Assembly (NCBI GenBank): GCA_031261455.1
Contig: JAISJP010000019.1
Location: 93,115-157,114, forward strand
DNA from: Propionibacteriaceae bacterium
GTDB lineage: Bacteria; Actinomycetota; Actinomycetes; Propionibacteriales; Propionibacteriaceae
DNA length: 64,000 nucleotides
Reading direction: 5' to 3'
Below are positions 1 through 8,285 of this stretch, piece by piece (the stretch's first letter is position 1; the number at the start of each line of letters is the position of its first letter). A program made the position numbers and the translations under genes. Under the pieces are notes generated by a model that saw nothing but the letters and a program-made list of their open reading frames with translations, had not been told where the DNA came from and made no database searches.

Positions 1-803
1 TGTCACAGTCAGACGGTTTCGAGTTAGCGTTGCACAAGTGGGCACAGTGGTGTGCCGCACAGAACGCACCTGCCACAGGCGCAACGCCCTCACCCTCTCC
101 ATCGCCTGCACCTGAACCGACGGGCAAGTGCTCGCTGGGCGCGACCGAGGCTGAAGTGATCGCGGCGCTCACAGCGTTTGTCGCAGATCTGGACGCAAAC
201 CCGATCCCGGTGGGCCAGCGTGCCTTGACGCAGTCGTACGCCATCACCGGTTTGGCGCTCTACTTCTACTTCGGTGCTGACTACTACGAAGACATGACCC
301 AGGTCATTGAGTACACCATTGCCACTCGCGACGGCGCCAACCTGCTGTACGCCGCCGACCTGCTGAACTCCCGCGACACCAACTCGTGGGAACCGATGGC
401 GTTCGCGTTCCCGGCGATCTCCTGTCTAGACGGTTCTGACGAAGGACTCGACGCCTCGTTCGCTGGCTGGAAGGAAGATGCGCAGCGAGCACCCTTCTTC
501 GCCGGCTTCATGGGGCCAAACGTCACTTGCGTGGTGTGGGGCACTCGTCCAGCACCACAGATCAAGTTCTCCGGCGCGGGCGCGGCTCCGCTACTAGTCA
601 TCGGAGGCACCGGCGACAACGCCACCCCATACCAGTACGCGGAGTGGATGGCCGAAGCGTTGGAAAGCGCGGTGTTGGTGACACGCGACGGCGTGGGACA
701 CGGGTCATACGACGCCGGCTCATCCTGCATCGACAAGATCGTGCGCGGTTATCTGACAGATGGAACTGTCCCGCAAGACGGCACCGTCTGTCAGATGGAT
801 TAG
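1..803 (+). CDS. Secreted alpha/beta hydrolase, tripeptidyl-peptidase (TAP) type, C-terminal part
   Basis: The frame is open from the first bases of the window, so the N-terminus and nucleophile serine lie upstream; about 266 residues are visible. The C-terminal block fits the TAP-like C-terminal domain of actinobacterial exported peptidases. PLLVIGGTGDNATPYQYAEW carries the likely catalytic Asp after a beta strand, GVGHGSY the catalytic His, and a Cys pair (SSCID, TVCQ) is typical of the exported members. A Ser-Pro-Ala-Pro stretch (TPSPSPSPAPEPTG) near the start of the visible part separates the lid from this domain. By family it would release short peptides or cleave esters outside the cell. 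Substrate is unknown. A TTG at base 30 could be mistaken for the start but lies inside the domain. Confidence 0.8.
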   Translation, partial: SQSDGFELALHKWAQWCAAQNAPATGATPSPSPSPAPEPTGKCSLGATEAEVIAALTAFVADLDANPIPVGQRALTQSYAITGLALYFYFGADYYEDMTQVIEYTIATRDGANLLYAADLLNSRDTNSWEPMAFAFPAISCLDGSDEGLDASFAGWKEDAQRAPFFAGFMGPNVTCVVWGTRPAPQIKFSGAGAAPLLVIGGTGDNATPYQYAEWMAEALESAVLVTRDGVGHGSYDAGSSCIDKIVRGYLTDGTVPQDGTVCQMD

Positions 804-1002
804 ATTACTGTCCCAACATCGGCCCTGCGTTCGCGCAGAGCGACAGACGTTGTGCGCCGGGTGACGTGGCCGGTCTGTCAGTTGGCCTTCGGGGTTGCGC
901 GACCGCAATCTGACCCCCGTAACTGGTAGCGTTTCTCATCGTAAGGGAAGACCCGTTACAATTTCATTGGCCCGTTGATGCGTATGCGTCAGCGGTGCTG
1001 AC

Positions 1003-1075
1003 GCCACCTTAGCTCAGTTGGTAGAGCGGCTCACTCGTAATGAGCAGGTCAAGAGTTCGATTCTCTTAGGTGGCT
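1003..1075 (+). tRNA. tRNA-Thr (CGT)
   Basis: A full cloverleaf is visible. The acceptor arm GCCACCT (1003-1009) pairs with AGGTGGC (1068-1074), the D-arm AGCTCAGTTGGTAGAGC is canonical, and the anticodon stem GCTCA/TGAGC encloses loop CTCGTAA with anticodon CGT at 1036-1038. The T-arm contains GTTCGATTC. The discriminator is T and the CCA end is not encoded. It reads ACG threonine codons. Confidence 0.95.
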
Positions 1076-1103
1076 CAGCGGTTATCAAGGAGGGCCCGGC
1101 CAC

Positions 1104-1955
1104 ATGTCTCAAGGAAAAGCGAAAGAGCCCGAAGAGAACGAACTGTGGCCGATCAAACTCGGTCACGGCCCCAAACTGCGCTTTGAGGACGACCAGATTG
1201 TCGTCTGGCTCTCGTCCAACGAAAATCACTTCGACGTTGGCAGCGGCGACGGTGAGGCTCGCGAACTCGTCACCTACACCACGCAGATCACCGCCGACTC
1301 GCGCGACGCCCTCACCATGGCCGGACGCCACGTCACCGGCTGGATGATCCTTGACTCACAAGGCACCATGCTGGCACGCCTAGCTAGCGACGACGAGCGC
1401 GTGTACCGCCGCGCCGACATCGAGCGGTTTGCCGCACTCGCCGGACTCACCATCAAGGATTGGGGCGAGGTTCCGGTCACGCGCATCGACAAACTGATGG
1501 TCTCCCCACAATCCAATGTGCGCACCAATCGGCGCGTGTCCCGGCGCGAGTGGATCATCGCCGGGGCTGTGCTCGGCGGCATGATGATCACCTGGCCCAT
1601 CACCTCGCACATCACCTACGACGGCAACTCGGACAGACAAGAGGCGCTGATGATCTTCGCCCTTGGCCTGATCGGCTTCGTGGTGGCGGCGCTCTGGCTC
1701 GGCATCGGGCGGGCGCTCGCCAACTTCTCCGGCAAACCGTTGACGATCGCGTTCTTCACCATAGCGGGGGCGCTTGCCGTCGCATCGGTGTTCAGCGGCT
1801 GGAACGGCTACACCTATTGGGAGTTGACGTCCGGACAGTTGGCTGCGGTGATTCTGGGCCTCGGTCTTGAGTTCGCGTCCGTTCCGCTCTGGGCCTACAT
1901 CACCCACGAGGGTATCGCCGCCGTCAAGCGCGCCAATCCGCTCGAAATTCGCTAG
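1104..1955 (+). CDS. Hypothetical membrane protein, four C-terminal TM segments
   Basis: The protein has 283 residues. Residues 1-140 look like a soluble, charged N-terminal domain. Four hydrophobic segments follow, near residues 150-167, 180-203, 210-232 and 240-262, with a short basic tail. The start ATG is preceded by AAGGAGGG about ten bases upstream, which supports it. I recognise no catalytic motif or named family. The gene follows tRNA-Thr directly and converges on the thiamine transporter genes with a 4-bp gap, so it is probably a single-gene unit. The function is unknown. Confidence 0.7.
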   Translation: MSQGKAKEPEENELWPIKLGHGPKLRFEDDQIVVWLSSNENHFDVGSGDGEARELVTYTTQITADSRDALTMAGRHVTGWMILDSQGTMLARLASDDERVYRRADIERFAALAGLTIKDWGEVPVTRIDKLMVSPQSNVRTNRRVSRREWIIAGAVLGGMMITWPITSHITYDGNSDRQEALMIFALGLIGFVVAALWLGIGRALANFSGKPLTIAFFTIAGALAVASVFSGWNGYTYWELTSGQLAAVILGLGLEFASVPLWAYITHEGIAAVKRANPLEIR

Positions 1956-1959
1956 CCCT

Positions 1960-2586
1960 TTATTGGAGCAGGACTACCCGATCAGCTACGGCGTCAGCTT
2001 CGGACGTGTCGTGGGTGACGTAGATCGCCGCCGTGTCTCGTGCGCGAATCATCGTCCTAATCTCTGCCGCGAGCCTTCCGCGCAGTTCGGTGTCGAGGGA
2101 TGACAGCGGCTCGTCAAGCAGCAGCACTTTGGGGACGGGGGCAAGGCTGCGGGCAAGAGCCACACGCTGGGCCTCGCCACCAGACAAGGCGGTGATCGGG
2201 CGTTTGCCGTAGTCAGCCAGGCCAACCAACTCCAGCAGTTCGGCCACGCGGGCATCGCGGGTTGGTCCGGGCAGCGAGTTGATGCCGTAAGCGACGTTGC
2301 CCGCCACGTCTAGGTGCGGGAAGAGCTGACCGTCTTGAAACATCAGCACGAAACCACGCTTATGCGTGGGCACATGCGTGACATCCACGCCGTCCCACGC
2401 GATGCTGCCTGCCACCAGCGGTTCCAGCCCAGCGATGGCGCGCAGAATGGTTGACTTGCCGGACCCCGACGGCCCGAGCAGCGCTATGATCTCTCCGGGC
2501 GCGAGAGTGAGCGAGAAGTCGTCCACCACAAGGTTCTGGCCGTACTTCACCGCGATGTGGTTGACTGTGAGGCCTTCACTCACCAT
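1960..2586 (-). CDS. thiQ: Thiamine ABC transporter ATP-binding protein
   Basis: A 208-residue ABC ATPase with all motifs in order: Walker A LLGPSGSGKST, the Q-loop region FQDGQLFPHLDV, signature LSGGEAQRVALARS, Walker B LLLDEPLSSLD and the switch histidine in YVTHDTSEADAVADR. It is short, ending soon after the switch loop, as ThiQ/FbpC-type subunits do. It overlaps the permease stop codon by seven bases and is the last gene of a riboswitch-controlled operon with a binding protein and a two-domain permease. This context, rather than the ATPase itself, assigns thiamine (or thiamine phosphates) as the substrate. It would energise uptake at the inner face of the membrane. Confidence 0.9.
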   Translation of the reverse strand: MVSEGLTVNHIAVKYGQNLVVDDFSLTLAPGEIIALLGPSGSGKSTILRAIAGLEPLVAGSIAWDGVDVTHVPTHKRGFVLMFQDGQLFPHLDVAGNVAYGINSLPGPTRDARVAELLELVGLADYGKRPITALSGGEAQRVALARSLAPVPKVLLLDEPLSSLDTELRGRLAAEIRTMIRARDTAAIYVTHDTSEADAVADRVVLLQ

Positions 2587-4220
2587 CCGTGGGTCTCCTT
2601 TCCGCCTAGAGCCTCCGCGATGCTCATCACCGTGGCGGTGACTACGGCTAGCACAACCGCCGCCGCTAGTGCCGTGCCGAAGTTTTCTGCCCCGGGGCGG
2701 CTGATCAGGCGATACACCACCACTGGCAGTGTAGGCCGATCTGGGCGCGACAGGAACGAGGTGGCGCCAAACTCGCCCAGCGAGGTGGCGAAGGCGAACC
2801 CGGCGGCGAGTCCGATGCTGCGGGCGGTTAGGGGCAGATCGACGGTGGCGAGGATGCGCGAGTCACTCGCGCCCAGCGTCGCGGCTGCCTGGCGCAGTTT
2901 GGGGTCGATGGACCGCCATGTCGGCAACAAGGTGCGCACCACAAGGGGCAGCGCCACCAGCGCCTGGGCGATGGGGATGAGCACCCAACTGCTGCGCAGG
3001 TCCAGGGGCGGACGGTTGAGAGTGATGAGGAATCCGAAACCAACGGTCACCGCCGAGATGCCCAACGGCAGCATGAATGCCGAGTCCAGCAGGGTGATCG
3101 TGGTGCGTCCGGCGCGGGTGATGGGCGAGCGAGACAGCACATAGGCGACCAGCCAGCCCAAGATCAGGGCGAGCGCGCAGGCACACAGCCCGATGATCAG
3201 CGAGTTACACAGTGCCGCCCACACGCTGACGCTGAGGGCACCCGACGCGTTGGTGGCGAGGTTGGCGTAGTTGGCTAGCCCCAGACCGCCCCCGCGCACC
3301 ACGAACGATCGATACACCAAAGTGCCCAGCGGCACCAGCACTAACACCCCGATGACAAGCAGCGTCACCGCAACGACCGGGGCATCGCTGGAGCGCAGTT
3401 GTTGTTGACTGACAGTGGCGCGGCTGGCCAGGGCGCGCTGTTGGCGGCGTCTCACTACGCTAGCCAGCAGCAGGCTGGCGCTCACGAACACCAACTGGAC
3501 GATGGAGAGCGCAGCGGCGGCGCTCAGGTTGAGCATAGTGGTGGTTTGGTACCAGATCTCGGTCTCGACAGTGCCGATGCGCGACCCGCCGAGCACTAGT
3601 ACGATGCCAAAGGCACTGGCACAGAACAGGAACACTAGGGATGCCGCCGACCCGATGGCCGGTGCCAGGGCAGGCAGGGTGATGGTGACGAACGCGCGGG
3701 CGGGGGTGGCTCCTAGGGTGCGAGCCGCCTGCACGGTGCGCTCATCGAGCCGCGACCACAACGCTCCAACGGTGCGCACCACCAATGAGTAGTTGAAGAA
3801 CACCATTGCGGCCACCACTGCGGTTGGGGTGCCGTCTAGACCAAGCCAACCCAACGGCCCAGTGGAGTTCAGCAGGGAGCGGAATGCCACCCCCACCACC
3901 ACGCTGGGCAGTACGAACGGAATGGTGACGATTGCGCGCAGTGCCCGCTGGCCGCGAAAGCGCAGGCGATACAACACGTAGGCTCCGGGCAACCCCAGCA
4001 GGGTTGAGAAGACGGTGCCCAAGACGGCCAGCGTGAACGTCTGCCGGATGATGCGCACGGTGCGTGCCGACGCGAGGGTGTGGCCCACGGCGTCGAGCGT
4101 CCACCCAGATTCGTCTTGAAACCCTCGCGCCACTAGGGAAAACACCGGCCACAAGAAGAAGAGGGCAAGGAATGCCAGCGGGAGCACACCCGCCAGCACC
4201 CATGCCATCCGCTTCTTCAT
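2580..4220 (-). CDS. thiP: Thiamine ABC transporter permease, fused two-domain type
   Basis: About 546 residues with two repeats of a six-helix BPD_transp_1 domain, the ThiP/FbpB architecture. EAA-type loops are visible in each half (ARTLGATPARAFVTITLP and AATLGASDSRILATVDLP), the contacts for the ATPase. I place the start at the ATG at 4220 (MKKRMAW) because GAGAGGA lies six bases upstream; an in-frame ATG at 4253 has poorer spacing. It sits 52 bases after thiB and overlaps thiQ, so the three genes are one transcript under the TPP riboswitch. Sulfate or iron transport is possible for this fold, but the riboswitch argues for thiamine. Confidence 0.9.
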   Translation of the reverse strand: MKKRMAWVLAGVLPLAFLALFFLWPVFSLVARGFQDESGWTLDAVGHTLASARTVRIIRQTFTLAVLGTVFSTLLGLPGAYVLYRLRFRGQRALRAIVTIPFVLPSVVVGVAFRSLLNSTGPLGWLGLDGTPTAVVAAMVFFNYSLVVRTVGALWSRLDERTVQAARTLGATPARAFVTITLPALAPAIGSAASLVFLFCASAFGIVLVLGGSRIGTVETEIWYQTTTMLNLSAAAALSIVQLVFVSASLLLASVVRRRQQRALASRATVSQQQLRSSDAPVVAVTLLVIGVLVLVPLGTLVYRSFVVRGGGLGLANYANLATNASGALSVSVWAALCNSLIIGLCACALALILGWLVAYVLSRSPITRAGRTTITLLDSAFMLPLGISAVTVGFGFLITLNRPPLDLRSSWVLIPIAQALVALPLVVRTLLPTWRSIDPKLRQAAATLGASDSRILATVDLPLTARSIGLAAGFAFATSLGEFGATSFLSRPDRPTLPVVVYRLISRPGAENFGTALAAAVVLAVVTATVMSIAEALGGKETHGW

Positions 4221-4272
4221 GCGTGTCCTCTCAGAGAGTGACAGAGCTTCCATGCCTCGTGATCGTGTCAGA

Positions 4273-5355
4273 CTACCCGAGCACTATCTCGGTCCAGTCT
4301 TGAATCCAGGTTTCGCGATTGGCCTCGATGAGCGCGGGGCTCACCCAGATAGGCGCGGTGACCACGTTGACGTACTTGCCCCACTCTGCGGGCAGCGTTG
4401 CGGCCGGGCTGACCGGCGTCATGTACATCTCGTCCGGAATCGCGGACTGCACTTCAGCGGTGAGCAACCAGTCGATGAACAGTTGTGCGCCCAACGGGTT
4501 ACTGGCCCCGGCGACGATACCGGCGTACTCCACCTGACGGAAGCAGGCACCGGGAATGGTAACGGTGGCACTCTCGCCGCTGTCCCCCACCTCATACATG
4601 GGCGACGACGCGTAGGAGAGCACCAACGGATAGGCACCCTTGCCGGACGACCCGGAGAACTCCACGGTGTAGGCGTCGGTCCAACTGGCGGAGACTCTCA
4701 CGCCGTTGTCGGCCAACTCCTGCCAGTAGGCCAGATAGCCATCCTCACCCTTTGCGCCCACGGTTGCAGCTAGGAAGGCCAGTCCAGGAGACGAGGTGGC
4801 CGGGTTGGTGACCACCAGTTGGTTGGCGTACTCGGGTTTGACTAGGTCATCCAGTGTTGCCGGGATGGCGAGGGAGCGCTCACCGTACCAAGCGACGTCG
4901 GCGTTCAGGCAGACGTCGCCCCAGTCAATGGGGGTGAGCGACCCGATGCCATCCGCCAGCGCGGCAGTGGTGGCAGCGTCAGTGGGCAAGTTGGGTGACG
5001 CGTAGGGCTGCAGCACCCCGTTGCTGATCGCGCGGCCAGCAAAGGTGTTGTCGATGCCAAACACCACGTCCCCCAGCGGCGAATCTTTGGTGAGGATCAG
5101 TTGATTGACGATGGTTCCGGCGTTGCCTGGCGCGATAAACGTGACGTCAATGCCAGTCTGCGCTTCAAACGCGGACACCAGTTCGTCCGGCAGTTCGAAT
5201 GAGTCGTGCGTGATGACGGTCAGCGTCGTACCTGCGGTGGGAGTGGTGGACGCCGTGGACGCCGCTGGTGAGGTTTCGTCGGCGCTACAGGCGCCGAGCA
5301 TGAGGCCAGCCACTGCGAGTGACGCAGCGGCCAAAGCGGCCATGTGTTTCTTCAT
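4273..5355 (-). CDS. thiB: Thiamine-binding lipoprotein of ABC transporter
   Basis: A 360-residue solute-binding lipoprotein. It has a lipoprotein signal peptide with lipobox LGAC, the modified cysteine being residue 23. An Ala/Ser/Thr-rich linker precedes the mature domain, which opens with TLTVITHDSFELPDELVSAF, the family's usual first strand. The family (TbpA/ThiB, extracellular solute-binding family 1) binds thiamine and its phosphates and delivers them to ThiPQ. It is the first gene downstream of the TPP riboswitch, which strongly supports the substrate. Confidence 0.92.
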   Translation of the reverse strand: MKKHMAALAAASLAVAGLMLGACSADETSPAASTASTTPTAGTTLTVITHDSFELPDELVSAFEAQTGIDVTFIAPGNAGTIVNQLILTKDSPLGDVVFGIDNTFAGRAISNGVLQPYASPNLPTDAATTAALADGIGSLTPIDWGDVCLNADVAWYGERSLAIPATLDDLVKPEYANQLVVTNPATSSPGLAFLAATVGAKGEDGYLAYWQELADNGVRVSASWTDAYTVEFSGSSGKGAYPLVLSYASSPMYEVGDSGESATVTIPGACFRQVEYAGIVAGASNPLGAQLFIDWLLTAEVQSAIPDEMYMTPVSPAATLPAEWGKYVNVVTAPIWVSPALIEANRETWIQDWTEIVLG

Positions 5356-5420
5356 TATGTGCCCCTTAGGTTGTTTCTACTCGGGCACGGGTGAAGCACT
5401 CGGATGAGTGCGTGAGATTG

Positions 5421-5510
5421 GACTCCCTCCGCTGGCATTACCCAGATCAGGTTTCCCGGTCGAGAGCTTGCGCTCTCCTCTCAGCCTCGCTTGTGTGAGG
5501 CTCCCGTGTC
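5421..5510 (-). promoter_or_regulatory. TPP riboswitch (THI element) controlling thiBPQ
   Basis: Read on the minus strand the element begins GACACGGGAGCC, contains the CTGAGAGG pyrimidine-sensor core, a variable P3 hairpin (GAGAGCGCAAGCTCTC), and AACCTGATCTGGGTAATGCCAGCGGAGGGA split here as AACCTGATCTGGGTAATG and CCAGCGGAGGGA. All conserved THI-box blocks are present in order. The gap to thiB is 65 bases, with no U-tract terminator visible, so control is more likely translational or by a Rho-type mechanism. Confidence 0.96.
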
Positions 5511-5548
5511 ATCTTTCAACTTACCACAATCTGGTGCCATAGCGGGTG

Positions 5549-5627
5549 AGTTCTGCGACTACGCGCAGGAGGGCGCAACGCGGTCGCAGAATCCAGACAC
5601 AAGGTTGATTCTGCGACCACGCACAGG
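5549..5627. repeat. Dispersed palindromic intergenic repeat, three half-units
   Basis: Three degenerate copies of the TTCTGCGACT/GCGCAG unit are packed here: TTCTGCGACTACGCGCAG, GGTCGCAGAATCCA and GATTCTGCGACCACGCACAG. The same unit recurs in at least seven other spacers in the window. It lies between the end of the LPXTG gene and the riboswitch promoter. Confidence 0.7.
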
Positions 5628-5649
5628 TTGAGTGAGAGTTAACTCTCAG

Positions 5650-8070
5650 CTATGACCGCTTCTTGGGAGACAGCCCGGCACCTAGGGTTCCGATGCTGGC
5701 GAACAACATCAGGAGAGCCAAGGGGGCCGACGAGCCGTCCATGCCGCTACCAGTGTTTGGCAGCCCTGAGTTGGGCGCGCCTGATGGAGTGGTCACGTCC
5801 TCTGGAGTCTCCGGGGGCTGCACAACCGGCACTGGGGGCACGTTGTTTTCCGTCCACACGGCGTGCAACTCAATGCTCGACGTCACCACAATGGCAACAC
5901 CGGGCTGATGTGTGGCAGCAGGCGACTGGCCAGCCATCTTGAAGATTGCGCCGGGCTGTAAGAGCGGGAGGTTGCCGACGTGTCGCATTTCCCAGCCTGA
6001 GAAGGTGTGACCGTCGCGAACCAGCGTTCCTTGACCTGCCACTAGATGTTCGTCACCGTTGGCAACAGGGACCGGATCGGGGACCGCACCGGCGGTGTGT
6101 CCAACAGACACGTAGGTGACAGTGCGCCACAAGATGTTCGGAGCCAGATCAATGGTCTCACTGCCGGGAGCATCAAGACCGAAGGTGGAGTTGCTGAGGG
6201 ACGGCTCAACCGTCTCTGTGAAACCGTCGTAGTAGTCGTACGGCTTCTCGCAAGTGACGGAGTCGCCAACAGCCACGGAGGTTTCGAGGCAAGTCCAACC
6301 GGCCTGCGCCAGTTCGGCAACGTTGAGTTCACCGTCCACGTTGCCCGTGTTTTCGATGGTCAGGATCACAGCGGTATCGTCGTTGTTGAGACTCCAAGAG
6401 GTGTCAATGGACAGGTTGGCAGCAGAGTACTGAACGCTGAACTGGGTGGGGATTATCAAATCGCCGGTTCCACGCAAGTATGTGATGGTGACGTCACAGG
6501 ACTGCACCCCATCATCAAGCAGTTCCTGTGTTGCATAGCACGGATTCTGCGCATCATCTCCGCCGACAACGGCAGAGTCCCCGGAGTGAACTACAACACC
6601 ATTGACTCGAATGTCACCATCGCTGTCATTAATGATTGTTGCCGTCACGGGATCGCCAACACTAGCCCCATGCGCAATGCCATATGTTGGGGTATCCGTA
6701 ACGCTCCCGTCGATGATAAGTAGGCCGCTTTCGGTTCCGACAGCGCCCGTGGTGTCCCACTGGAATGAAGGACGAGTGGTGTTGTAGTGAATGCCGGGCC
6801 CAGTCCATATAGTCTCGCCATTTGCCCACAACATCTGAAGGGAAATCTGATAATAAGTCTCGACAACAGGTGTTGTGGGAGTAGTCCTCACGAACGCAAA
6901 ACGGTGTGAGTTCCCGGCAGGGACCGTCTGACCCCAGAGAGACACGGATTCGCTGCCCGTGTTTGTGAACAGTGCCGTCCAGTTGTAAACAGTGTCCGTG
7001 TCTAGGTCGTTGATGGCAAAGAGCGGCCATTGCCAAGGCTCGGCGCTGGAGTTGGGATCGATGTAGCTACCCATGGGAGTGTCCACGCCGTCAACGTCGA
7101 TAATGGCATCAGACCAAGTGAAGGTGTGAGTAACTTCACCGTGGTAATACCATCCGAACTTGATATTCTGACTGTCTCCGTTCTCCCAGTACAAGTGAAC
7201 ATTGGTCCACGTTCCGGATACAAGGTTCACATAGAGTATGCGGTCATCCACACGGAAGCGTGCTGTCTCTCCGGGATCCAGAGTTGCCGTTTGTTGGAAG
7301 TTACTCATGTATTCGTCGTCCGGATTCGCCCAAATAGGCCAGCCAAGATCGACGTAAACTGACTCGTCGCCAGTATTGGTGAAGTCAACCCAGTTGGTGT
7401 GCTTGGCACCAATGATGCCTTGGACCTGTCCCATAAGCGCCACATCACTCGTCGGGTTGATGATCGAATAAGAGTCGCCATTGCTCGTCGCATTTGACCA
7501 CAGCCACGTGTGAACGGGATCAGGGTCCGAAGGGGTGACATCAGTGGTCGTGATGGCCGCGCTGGCAGTGGCACAGGTGGTCACCTTGTTCTTGTCGCCA
7601 TACTCATACCAACAGAATTCCGCCTCGGCGTACCACGAACCGCCGGTCTTCGGGACGGTAAACGATTTATTGATGTTCTTTGTCTTTCCATTGTCAACAT
7701 TGCCAGTTGTCGACGAGTTGGTGCTCGATCCAGTCGCCGCATCGGTAATGGAAATATGCGTCGGGCTGACGAGAACCTGACGTACGCCAGAGTTATTCTC
7801 AAACACGAAATAGGGCTGACATGACTTGCCCGTGGGAACCAACACGCCCCACTCATATATGGGTTGATTACCCGAACACGTCACGTAATCCAAGTAAATG
7901 GAGATACCACCAGTGCCGTTAGACCAGTTATGTCCGCCAGCATTTGGCGTCATTACTGGATCCGAACCAGCCGCGTAGGCAGGGGAAGGAGAGATGGCGA
8001 ATCCGCCGATAGTACAAACGATGGTGACGAACGCAGCCAGAATGCTGCGAATAGCCTTGGGGAACTCCAT
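5650..8070 (-). CDS. LPXTG cell-wall-anchored surface protein with InlB-like repeat
   Basis: An 806-residue secreted protein. A signal peptide (basic start, long hydrophobic stretch, cleavage near AYA at about residue 33) leads the chain. The C-terminus is a sortase signal: LPNTG at residues 770-774, a hydrophobic helix, then SPKKRS. The middle is rich in Thr, Asn, Trp and Asp and looks like beta-sandwich or CARDB-like domains (ENTGNVDGELNV is typical). Residues around 675-735 (VRDGHTFSGWEM to IELHAVWTEN) resemble a Listeria-Bacteroides (InlB B) repeat. A Pro/Thr linker spans to LPNTG. Expected role is surface adhesion or structure; no enzymatic motif is seen. The coding sequence is visibly richer in A and T than its neighbours. 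Confidence 0.88.
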   Translation of the reverse strand: MEFPKAIRSILAAFVTIVCTIGGFAISPSPAYAAGSDPVMTPNAGGHNWSNGTGGISIYLDYVTCSGNQPIYEWGVLVPTGKSCQPYFVFENNSGVRQVLVSPTHISITDAATGSSTNSSTTGNVDNGKTKNINKSFTVPKTGGSWYAEAEFCWYEYGDKNKVTTCATASAAITTTDVTPSDPDPVHTWLWSNATSNGDSYSIINPTSDVALMGQVQGIIGAKHTNWVDFTNTGDESVYVDLGWPIWANPDDEYMSNFQQTATLDPGETARFRVDDRILYVNLVSGTWTNVHLYWENGDSQNIKFGWYYHGEVTHTFTWSDAIIDVDGVDTPMGSYIDPNSSAEPWQWPLFAINDLDTDTVYNWTALFTNTGSESVSLWGQTVPAGNSHRFAFVRTTPTTPVVETYYQISLQMLWANGETIWTGPGIHYNTTRPSFQWDTTGAVGTESGLLIIDGSVTDTPTYGIAHGASVGDPVTATIINDSDGDIRVNGVVVHSGDSAVVGGDDAQNPCYATQELLDDGVQSCDVTITYLRGTGDLIIPTQFSVQYSAANLSIDTSWSLNNDDTAVILTIENTGNVDGELNVAELAQAGWTCLETSVAVGDSVTCEKPYDYYDGFTETVEPSLSNSTFGLDAPGSETIDLAPNILWRTVTYVSVGHTAGAVPDPVPVANGDEHLVAGQGTLVRDGHTFSGWEMRHVGNLPLLQPGAIFKMAGQSPAATHQPGVAIVVTSSIELHAVWTENNVPPVPVVQPPETPEDVTTPSGAPNSGLPNTGSGMDGSSAPLALLMLFASIGTLGAGLSPKKRS

Positions 8071-8184
8071 AGACCGTACTCCTGTGGTTTTGTTGCTGAC
8101 AGCATAACGCTTACGCGCTTAGCTTCATTCCACCCCCCTGTAACCCTCCACTATTCCTTGAGTAATTCGGCACAATACAAAATC

Positions 8185-8243
8185 GCGTCATCTTGCGTGA
8201 AGACGCAAGATCCGCACTCGACGGATGGGTTCTGCGACTGCAC
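8185..8243. repeat. Dispersed palindromic intergenic repeat
   Basis: GTCATCTTGCGT, a GAAG loop and ACGCAAGATCC make a nine-pair stem at 8190-8211; a half-unit TTCTGCGACTGCACC follows at 8229-8243. It lies downstream of radA and upstream of the LPXTG gene. Confidence 0.75.
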
Positions 8244-8285
8244 CTAACGGTTGCGCACACAGTGACAGGAAAGAAGAGCGCAGCC

